A stretch of DNA of 11,567 nt from the NCBI GenBank assembly GCA_946060825.1, contig CAMGPO010000009.1, forward strand, positions 1-11,567, given 5' to 3'. The notes beneath the pieces are model-generated. The model ran no database searches. It was given only the letters and a program-made list of their open reading frames with translations, and was not told the DNA's origin. This DNA is from an uncultured Clostridia bacterium. Lineage in GTDB: Bacteria > Bacillota > Clostridia > Oscillospirales > Oscillospiraceae. Made by a program: the position numbers and the translations under genes. This document shows positions 4,793-11,567 of the stretch, in pieces (the stretch's first letter is position 1; the number at the start of each line of letters is the position of its first letter).

Positions 4793-7700
4793 GTGCTGGA
4801 ACTGATCGTGAGCAGAGACCGAAAATCGAATACGGAGGCCGTCCTCGACCGGATTGCGGCGGCTGTCCAAAGCCGGCGGAGTGGCCAGATTCTGATCGTG
4901 CCGGAGCAGTTCTCCCACGACGCGGAACGGGCGCTCTGCGAGCGCTGCGGCGATACGGCCAGCCGGTATGCCGAGGTGCTGAGCTTCACGCGGCTGGCCG
5001 ACCGGGTGTTTTCGGTACACGGCGGCGTCTGCCGGGAGACGCTGGACGACGGCGGCCGGTTTACGGCCCTGACCCTGGCACTGGAACAGGCATTGCCCCG
5101 ACTCAAAGTCTATGTGGCGGCCCGGACAAAACCGGAGTTGATCGTCCGGCTGGCGGCTCAGATTGAGGAATTCAAGAACTACGGCGTGACCGGGGCAGAC
5201 CTGCTGGCCGCATCCGGACGCTTTGAGGGCGCTTTCGCCCAAAAGCTTCAGGAGCTTGGGCTGATTCTCGAGAGCTACGACGCCGTCTGTGCCGTGGGCC
5301 GGGCGGATCCGGCCAGCAAACTGGAACGGCTGCGGGACATCCTGTGGGAGACTGATTACGCGGCGGACAAGACCTTCTATCTCGACGGCTTCACCGACTA
5401 CACGGGATTGCAGATGGACATTTTGCGCGGTCTGCTGGAATTGGACCGGCCTGTGACGGCGACGGCGGCCTGCGACGGCGTCCGGGGCGGTGCGGCCATC
5501 TTTGACGCAGCCCGGGAGGCGGCCCGGCAGCTGCTCCGCACCGCCGGTGAGGGCGGCGCGAAGATTCACGCGCTGGCGGAGGAAACCGGCACCAACGCGG
5601 CCTTCCTCCGCGACCATCTCTTTACATATGGAACGGCGTCCTCGACGGAGACGGAGGCTGTGGCTATTGCTCACGGGGCAACGGTGGACGAGGAGTGCTC
5701 CATGGCCGCGGCGGAGCTGCGCCGCCTGATGATGGCGGGCTATCGCTGCCGGGAGATTGCCGTGGCCTGCACCGACCGGGCGCTGTATGTCCCCCTGCTG
5801 CGGCCGCTGCTGGAACAGTGGGGCATCCCGGCCTACTACACCGGCCGGGAGGACATCCTGCGGGAACCTGCCCTTCGGGCGGTGCTTTCGGCCCTGCGGA
5901 GTGCTTCCGGCGGCATGGAGGCCGAGGACGTGTTCTCCTTCCTTCGCTCGCCCCTGAGTCCGCTGGAGCGGGACGCCTGCGACCGGCTGCAGAACTATGT
6001 ACTGACTTGGCACATTGTGGGAAACCTCTGGGAAAAGACCTGGACGATGCACCCCGACGGCTATGAGGGGACGATGGACGACGAGACTCGCGTCCGCCTC
6101 GCGGAGCTGAACGACTGGCGCGAGACTGCCGCAGGCCCACTGCTGCATCTGAAGCGGGGACTCGAGCAGGCGGCAAACACGGAGGGGCAGGTCTGGGCGC
6201 TCTACGATTTCCTGCAGGAGATCGGGGCGGAGCAGCGGCTGCGGGAGCTGGCCGAGGCCCGGGAGCTCTCCGACCAGCGGGCCCAGGAGCTGGGGCAGCT
6301 CTATGAGATCTGCCTCTCGGCCATGGAGCAGCTCGCTCTGGTGCTGGGAGAGACTGTCCGCGCGCCGGAGGACTTCACGACCATGCTGCGCCAGCTTCTG
6401 GCCCAGTACAGCCTCGGCACGATTCCGGCCCGGCTGGATGGCGTGACCGTCGGTGATCTGGCGTCCCTGCGGTATCAGCATAAGCGTGCGCTGCTGGTAC
6501 TCGGTGCCAGTGACGGTTTGCTGCCGAAATTCTCCGCTGACGGCGGTATCCTGACCGACCAGGAGCGCTCCTGGCTCGAGGCGGAGACCGAGCTGCGGCT
6601 GGCCCCCGACCGGACGGGCCGCATGGACCGGGAGCTGGCCACGGTCTACGACGTCTTCTGCTCCGGGGCGGAGCAGCTATACCTCAGCTATACCGGCGAG
6701 ACACCGTCCTATCTGGTGCGGCGGCTCCGGCTTCTCTATCCCAATGTTGCGGTGCGGCAGGCCGAAGGGCCGCTGCTGGCCTCCGACCGGGATGCCGGCA
6801 GCTGTCTGGCGGCCCTTGGGCCGGAAGATCCCTTTGGCGCGATGCTGCGCGACCTCGACCGGCCTGCTCTGGAGCAGGCAGCAACAGAAATCCGTGCCCG
6901 GGCGGACTACCGCCTTGGAACCATGTCGCCGGAGGCGGTGGAGGCTGTCTACCGGCAGGTAATTCAGCTCTCGGCCTCAAAAATCGATCTGTTCTCGGCC
7001 TGCCGCTGCGCCTACTTCCTCCAATACGGCCTCCGCGCAAAGGAGCGGAAGGAGGCCGCCGTTGACGCGCCCATTTTTGGCACCTTTGTCCACTTTGTTC
7101 TGGAGAACACGGCCCGACAGGTGCAGGAGGAGGGGGGCTTCTCCGCTGTCTCCGATGAGCGGCTTCGCGAGATCGCGGAAGCACAGATCACAGCCTTTAC
7201 GGAGGAGCAGATCGGCGGACTTGAAGAAAAGGAGCCGCGCTTCCGTTATCTCTATGAGCGGAATTTGCAGGAGGTCCGGGAGGTCGTGGACGGCCTCGGC
7301 GGCGAGCTGCGGCGCTCAGAATTTGAACCCAGCGCCTATGAGCTTGACTTCATGCCTGGCGGCACCCTGCCGCCGGTGCAGGTGACAGGCAAGACGGGCA
7401 GCGCCAATGTGGTTGGCTATGTTGACCGGGTGGATCTCTACCATGCGAAGGAAGCAGACTATCTCCGCGTCGTAGACTATAAGACTGGAAAAAAGGCATT
7501 CTCCTATTCGGATATTCTGAACGGCATGGGAATGCAGATGCTCATCTATCTCTTTGCCTTACAGGAGTGCGGTGAAATCCTCTGGGGCAGGGAGGTGCGT
7601 CCGGCGGGCGTCCTCTACTTCCCGGCCCGGATGCCGGTGCTGACGGCTCCGGAACGACCCAGCGACGAGGAGGCCGAGGCGCAGCGGAAGAAGGAGAGCC

Positions 7701-8068
7701 GCCGTTCCGGTCTGCTGCTGGACGATGAGTGGCTGCTGCGGGCCATGGAGTCCTTTGAGGACCAGCCCGAGTATCTGCCCTGCAAGGCCGACAAGGAGGG
7801 CAAGCTCCGGGGCGATCTGGCCACTACGGAACAGCTGCGGCTGCTGCGGAACCATGTCCGCCGCACTTTGGAGCAGATCACCGACTCCATTTTGGAGGGG
7901 GACGTCCATCCAAACCCTTATTTTCAGGGCAGCGAGAAGTCGGCTTGCCGGTTCTGCGGCTTTGCGGCCATTTGTCACCTCGACAGCTGCGAGCCGGAGA
8001 TCCGCCGCTTCGCGGCCAAAAAGTCCGACGAATTCTGGAAGAGACTGGAGGAAGAGGAACATGGCTGA
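4793..8068 (+). CDS. addB: ATP-dependent helicase/deoxyribonuclease subunit B
   Basis: AddB pairs with AddA to resect double-strand DNA ends and, in known systems, to recognise Chi and load RecA; AddB's nuclease cuts one of the two strands. The 1091 residues match the family (about 1,100-1,170). Visible parts are the N-terminal inactivated-helicase region (IVPEQFSHDAERAL, EVLSFTRLADRV) and a C-terminal RecB-type nuclease with GYVDRVD (Asp878), DYKTGK (Asp895, Lys897) and QMLIYL (Gln915). The iron-sulfur cysteines Cys737 and CxxCxxxxxC (1052, 1055, 1061) are all present, so nuclease and 4Fe-4S cluster look intact. The start is GTG at 4793, opening LELIVSRDRKSNTEAVLDRI. Where most AddB proteins have a Walker A (GRxGSGKT), both glycines and the lysine are absent here (SRDRKSNT, residues 7-14). 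addA begins inside its last codons. Confidence 0.96.
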   Translation: MLELIVSRDRKSNTEAVLDRIAAAVQSRRSGQILIVPEQFSHDAERALCERCGDTASRYAEVLSFTRLADRVFSVHGGVCRETLDDGGRFTALTLALEQALPRLKVYVAARTKPELIVRLAAQIEEFKNYGVTGADLLAASGRFEGAFAQKLQELGLILESYDAVCAVGRADPASKLERLRDILWETDYAADKTFYLDGFTDYTGLQMDILRGLLELDRPVTATAACDGVRGGAAIFDAAREAARQLLRTAGEGGAKIHALAEETGTNAAFLRDHLFTYGTASSTETEAVAIAHGATVDEECSMAAAELRRLMMAGYRCREIAVACTDRALYVPLLRPLLEQWGIPAYYTGREDILREPALRAVLSALRSASGGMEAEDVFSFLRSPLSPLERDACDRLQNYVLTWHIVGNLWEKTWTMHPDGYEGTMDDETRVRLAELNDWRETAAGPLLHLKRGLEQAANTEGQVWALYDFLQEIGAEQRLRELAEARELSDQRAQELGQLYEICLSAMEQLALVLGETVRAPEDFTTMLRQLLAQYSLGTIPARLDGVTVGDLASLRYQHKRALLVLGASDGLLPKFSADGGILTDQERSWLEAETELRLAPDRTGRMDRELATVYDVFCSGAEQLYLSYTGETPSYLVRRLRLLYPNVAVRQAEGPLLASDRDAGSCLAALGPEDPFGAMLRDLDRPALEQAATEIRARADYRLGTMSPEAVEAVYRQVIQLSASKIDLFSACRCAYFLQYGLRAKERKEAAVDAPIFGTFVHFVLENTARQVQEEGGFSAVSDERLREIAEAQITAFTEEQIGGLEEKEPRFRYLYERNLQEVREVVDGLGGELRRSEFEPSAYELDFMPGGTLPPVQVTGKTGSANVVGYVDRVDLYHAKEADYLRVVDYKTGKKAFSYSDILNGMGMQMLIYLFALQECGEILWGREVRPAGVLYFPARMPVLTAPERPSDEEAEAQRKKESRRSGLLLDDEWLLRAMESFEDQPEYLPCKADKEGKLRGDLATTEQLRLLRNHVRRTLEQITDSILEGDVHPNPYFQGSEKSACRFCGFAAICHLDSCEPEIRRFAAKKSDEFWKRLEEEEHG

Positions 8069-11000
8069 GATCAGGCTGACCGCCGCCCAGCAGGCGGTGG
8101 TGGAAAACCGGGGCGGTACGCTGTTGGTCTCGGCGGCGGCAGGCTCCGGCAAGACCAAGGTGCTGGTGGACCGGCTGCTCGGCATGATCCTCAGCGAGAC
8201 GGAACCGCGGAACATTGATGACTTCCTGATGATTACATACACCAAGGCCGCCGCGGCGGAGCTGCGGGGCAAGATTCTCGCGGCCATGCAGGAGAAACTG
8301 GCGGAGCTTCCGGAGAATCGCCATCTCCAGCGGCAGCTCACGCGCATCTATCTTGCCGATATCTCGACGGTCCACGCTTTCTGTGCCAATATTCTGCGAG
8401 AGAATGCCTACCGGATAGACATCCCAGCGGATTTCCGCGTCGGTGAGGAATTGGAGTGTACGGCTCTGCGGCAACGGGCCATGGAGCAGGCCATCGACGC
8501 GGCCTATGAGGCCGTGGAGCCGGACTTTCTGGCCTTTGCAGACACCCTCGGCAGCGGCCGGGACGACCGGAGCCTGAGCGGCATCATCGAGACGATCTAC
8601 GACAAAGCCCGGAGCCACCGGGATTCCGAGGCATGGCTGCGGGCTGCCGGAGCGCGGCTGGACTGCGGCGGAGACGCCGACTTTACGGATACGCCCTGGG
8701 GCGCGGTTCTGATGGCCGAGTTGTACCAGTGTCTTGACGATTCCATCGACGAGCTGGAACGGGCCTGTGAACTGCTGACCGGGGACGAGGCCCTTGCCGT
8801 GGCCTATCTGCCGACTTTCCGGAGTTGCATCGGGCAACTCCAGGCCCTGCGGGCCTGTACCCGCTGGGACGAGGTGGCTGCCTTCGGCCTGCCGGACTTC
8901 GGGCGGCTCAAGGCTGTGCGGAAATGCGGCGACGTGGAGTCCAAGGAGACAGCTCAGCTCATCCGCAAGCTCTGCGCCGAAGAGGTCAGGAAGCGCCTGC
9001 GTTGCTTCAAGGTTTCCTCTCAGGAAGCGCTGGAAGAGGTGGCGGCCATTGCTCCGGCCATCCGTGGGGCGCTGGCTCTGGCCCGTGACTTCGGCAAACG
9101 GTATGAGCGGGAGAAGCGCCGCCGGCACATCCTCGATTTCGGAGACCTTGAGCATGAGGCCCTGCGGCTGCTCTATGGCCGTCAGGGCGACCGGCCCACG
9201 GCCGTGGCCCGGGAAATATCCCAGCGCTACTGTGAAATTCTCGTGGATGAGTATCAGGACAGCAACGAGGTGCAGGACGCCATCTTCTGCGCTGTCTCCC
9301 GGGATGAGCAGAATCTCTTCCTGGTCGGCGACGTGAAGCAGTCCATCTACCGCTTCCGTCTGGCCGACCCCGGCATCTTCCTGCAAAAATACCGGGACTT
9401 CGCCCCCTACGCCGAGGCAAAGCCCGGCGAACCCCGTAAAATCCTGCTTTCGGAGAACTTCCGTTCCCGGGGTGAAATTCTCGAAGCGGTCAACGACGTG
9501 TTTTTCCACGCCATGTCCGAGCGCACCGGCGAGCTGAACTACGGCGAAGCGGAGGCCCTGCGGGCCGGTCTGACTTTCCCGGAAAGCGCACTTTGCCCAG
9601 TGGAACTGCACTGCGTCCACCAGGACTTTGAAAGCGACGGGGACGAACAGGATCCGAAAAAGGCAGAGGTGGAAGCAGCGTTCCTGGCCTGCCGCATTTC
9701 TGAGCTGCTCCGCAGCGGCGCGCAGGTGACGGACAAGGGCGAACTGCGTCCCGTCCGGCCCGATGATATTGCCATTCTGCTGCGTTCACCCCGTTCGGCG
9801 GCGCCCAGCTACATTGCTGCGTTACAGGCGGCGGGCGTGCCCTGCTTCTGTGACACCGGCGACGACATTTTGCAGACCACGGAGCTGCAGGTGTTATCTT
9901 CGCTGCTGGAAACGGCGGAGAATCCCCATCAGGACATTCCGCTGCTGGCCGTGCTGGCCAGTCCCCTCTACGGCTTTACCGCCAGCGAACTGGCGGAGAT
10001 CCGGGGACAGGAGAGCCGCAAGGATTTCTACGAGGTGCTCTGCGCTTCGGAGACGGAGAAGGCGCGCCGGTTCTGCGCTGACCTGAACCGCTTCCGCGAC
10101 GTCAGCGAGACGGACGGACTGATTGCCCTCTTTGACTGCATTCTGGCGGGAACCGCTTCCCTGGCAGTGTTCGGTGCGATGTCCGGCGGGGCGGCCCGGG
10201 TGGACAACATCCAGGTGTTCCGGAATCTCGTGACATCCCATGCCCAGAACGGCGGCGATCTTGTCTCCTTTGTGCGGACGCTGCGCGATCTGCGGGAGAC
10301 GGGGCTGCCCAGAAGCGGAAGCGAGGGCTGCGGGGCAGTGCTTCTGACCTCGATCCACAAATCCAAGGGCCTCGAATATCCGGTGGTCTGTCTGGCGGGC
10401 CTCTCCAAGGCCTTCAACATGGATGACCTGCGCCAGCCGGTGCTGACCCATCCGGAGCTGGGCGTGGCCTCCAACGTCACGGACCTCCGGCGGAAGATAC
10501 GCTACCCCTCTGTGGCTAAGCAGGCCCTTGCCCGGAAAATGCGGCAGGAGGCCGTCTCCGAGGAGCTGCGGGTGCTCTATGTGGCCATGACCAGGGCAAA
10601 GGATTTGCTCATCATGACCTACTGCGCCGACTACCTCGAAACGAAGCTCAAAAAGCTGGTCACCCTGCGGGACTGCGCCGGCCCCGCTCAGCTTGCGGCC
10701 CAGGCGTCCTGCGAGGGCGACTGGGTGCTGGCCGAGGCCCTGGGACGCACCGAGGCGGGGGAACTGCACGCTCTTGGCGGGCGGCCCAGAGACACGGCGG
10801 TTTCGGAGCATCCCTGGGTCATTCGCCTCCACAGCGGCACAGAGGTGCTGCGACAGGCCGTCCTCCCGGTGAAACAGGAGAAAGCGGAAGCCGCAAGGCC
10901 CCTGCCCGACCGGGAAGAGCTGGATCGGGCGCTGGACTACCGCTACCCCCACGCGGCGGCGGGCCTTGTCCCCAGCAAGGTGACAGCGACCCAGCTCAAG

Positions 11001-11567
11001 GGCCGCCGGCTGGACGACGAGGTCTCGGAGAACGCCGTCAAGGCGGCGGTGCGGCCCATCCAGATCCGGACTCCGGCCTTTTTGCAGAAGAAGATGACGA
11101 CGGCCGAGGCCGGCACTGTGGTGCACCTGGCCATGCAGTTCCTGCGCTATGAGGCCTGTACTTCGATGGAGGGCGTGCAGGCGGAGCTGGAGCGGCTGGT
11201 TCGGGAGGAATTCCTGACGCCGGAGCAGGCGCAGGCCGTGGACGCGGAAAAGATTCTGCGATTCTTCCGGTCGGAGTTGGGCCGGCGGGTGCTTTCAGCG
11301 AAAACGGTGAAGCGGGAATTCAAATTCTCTGTCCTGATGGATGCCGGGGACTATTTCCCGGAGGCGGCGGGGGAGAAGATTCTGCTGCAGGGCGTCACCG
11401 ACTGCTGCCTGATCGGGGAGGACAGCGTGACGGTCATCGACTTCAAGACCGACCGGATTCCGCCCGGCGGAGAAGCCCAGCGGGCGGAGCACTACCGCGG
11501 CCAGCTTGAGGGCTATGCGGCGGCACTGTCCCGCATTCTCGAAAAGCCTGTCCGGGAGAAAATCCTC
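8061..11567 (+). CDS. addA: ATP-dependent helicase/nuclease subunit A (3' end outside window)
   Basis: AddA is the UvrD-like SF1 motor and second nuclease of the AddAB recombination complex. The frame is open for 1,169 codons to the right edge with no stop; the family is about 1,200-1,250 residues, so only the extreme C-terminus is missing. Helicase motifs are complete: Q motif LTAAQQAVV, Walker A AAAGSGKT (residues 25-32), motif Ia ITYTKAAAAEL, ILDFGDLEH, Walker B DEYQDS (396-401), motif III GDVKQSIYRFR (423-433), ENFRS, HKSKGLEYPVV (766-776) and VAMTRAKD (Thr844, Arg845). The C-terminal nuclease shows GTVVHLAMQ, GVTD (Asp1114), DFKTD (Asp1127, Lys1129) and a following YRGQLEGY. The ATG at 8061 overlaps the addB stop by 8 bases, with GGAGG 9 bases upstream inside addB, so the subunits are translationally coupled at balanced amounts. 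Confidence 0.98.
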   Translation, partial: MAEIRLTAAQQAVVENRGGTLLVSAAAGSGKTKVLVDRLLGMILSETEPRNIDDFLMITYTKAAAAELRGKILAAMQEKLAELPENRHLQRQLTRIYLADISTVHAFCANILRENAYRIDIPADFRVGEELECTALRQRAMEQAIDAAYEAVEPDFLAFADTLGSGRDDRSLSGIIETIYDKARSHRDSEAWLRAAGARLDCGGDADFTDTPWGAVLMAELYQCLDDSIDELERACELLTGDEALAVAYLPTFRSCIGQLQALRACTRWDEVAAFGLPDFGRLKAVRKCGDVESKETAQLIRKLCAEEVRKRLRCFKVSSQEALEEVAAIAPAIRGALALARDFGKRYEREKRRRHILDFGDLEHEALRLLYGRQGDRPTAVAREISQRYCEILVDEYQDSNEVQDAIFCAVSRDEQNLFLVGDVKQSIYRFRLADPGIFLQKYRDFAPYAEAKPGEPRKILLSENFRSRGEILEAVNDVFFHAMSERTGELNYGEAEALRAGLTFPESALCPVELHCVHQDFESDGDEQDPKKAEVEAAFLACRISELLRSGAQVTDKGELRPVRPDDIAILLRSPRSAAPSYIAALQAAGVPCFCDTGDDILQTTELQVLSSLLETAENPHQDIPLLAVLASPLYGFTASELAEIRGQESRKDFYEVLCASETEKARRFCADLNRFRDVSETDGLIALFDCILAGTASLAVFGAMSGGAARVDNIQVFRNLVTSHAQNGGDLVSFVRTLRDLRETGLPRSGSEGCGAVLLTSIHKSKGLEYPVVCLAGLSKAFNMDDLRQPVLTHPELGVASNVTDLRRKIRYPSVAKQALARKMRQEAVSEELRVLYVAMTRAKDLLIMTYCADYLETKLKKLVTLRDCAGPAQLAAQASCEGDWVLAEALGRTEAGELHALGGRPRDTAVSEHPWVIRLHSGTEVLRQAVLPVKQEKAEAARPLPDREELDRALDYRYPHAAAGLVPSKVTATQLKGRRLDDEVSENAVKAAVRPIQIRTPAFLQKKMTTAEAGTVVHLAMQFLRYEACTSMEGVQAELERLVREEFLTPEQAQAVDAEKILRFFRSELGRRVLSAKTVKREFKFSVLMDAGDYFPEAAGEKILLQGVTDCCLIGEDSVTVIDFKTDRIPPGGEAQRAEHYRGQLEGYAAALSRILEKPVREKIL

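Noticed and set aside
4448..6481. Long minus-strand open frame (677 codons) across spoIIR and addB
   Set aside because: It crosses two well-supported plus-strand genes, is rich in Arg, Pro, Gln and Gly, and shows no domain; it is a GC-driven shadow.
7878..9620. Minus-strand open frame (580 codons) across addB and addA
   Set aside because: It is antisense to the conserved nuclease and helicase motifs of addB and addA and has no recognisable content.
9894..11126. Minus-strand open frame (410 codons) within addA
   Set aside because: It is a shadow of the addA frame, with low-complexity composition and no start signal.

Overview
The window reads as chromosomal DNA from a moderately GC-rich, endospore-forming member of the Clostridia. 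An Oscillospiraceae/Ruminococcaceae-like gut anaerobe is the best guess. The reasons are a spoIIR gene, an AddAB-type (not RecBCD) helicase-nuclease, a DUF1015 protein next to ispE of the MEP isoprenoid pathway, and strong Shine-Dalgarno sequences. The taxonomic call is inference from gene content and style, not from a database match.

Layout, left to right. Positions 1-350 hold what looks like the decayed, frame-disrupted middle of a diacylglycerol-kinase-like lipid kinase on the + strand. Positions 357-387 form a strong hairpin terminator, with a second hairpin at 412-432. Two minus-strand genes follow: a small two-helix DUF378 membrane protein (436-642) with a good Shine-Dalgarno and a possible sigma-F-type promoter, and an unrecognised 227-residue protein (738-1421). 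The 570-base gap 1422-1992 is mostly AT-rich regulatory DNA. It carries two diverging sigma-A-like promoters: a near-consensus one firing left (1666-1694) and one firing right (1890-1918).

From 1993 to the right edge all genes are on the + strand and tightly packed. A DUF1015 protein with very biased codon use is translationally coupled by a GTGA overlap to ispE (isoprenoid precursor synthesis). A terminator hairpin closes this pair, and its 3' arm contains the Shine-Dalgarno of the next gene, spoIIR, which encodes the secreted forespore signal that triggers sigma-E activation in the mother cell. A promoter at the end of spoIIR then drives addB (complete) and addA (cut by the window edge), which overlap by 8 bases and encode the two subunits of the recombination nuclease that processes double-strand breaks.

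Most of the window is ordinary core-genome content. I do not see a defence island, mobile element, CRISPR array, tRNA or rRNA. The points most worth a second look are the lost Walker A motif at the N-terminus of AddB, the spoIIR ribosome-binding site buried inside the ispE terminator, the long leader in front of the orphan 227-residue gene, and the candidate forespore promoter in front of the DUF378 gene.
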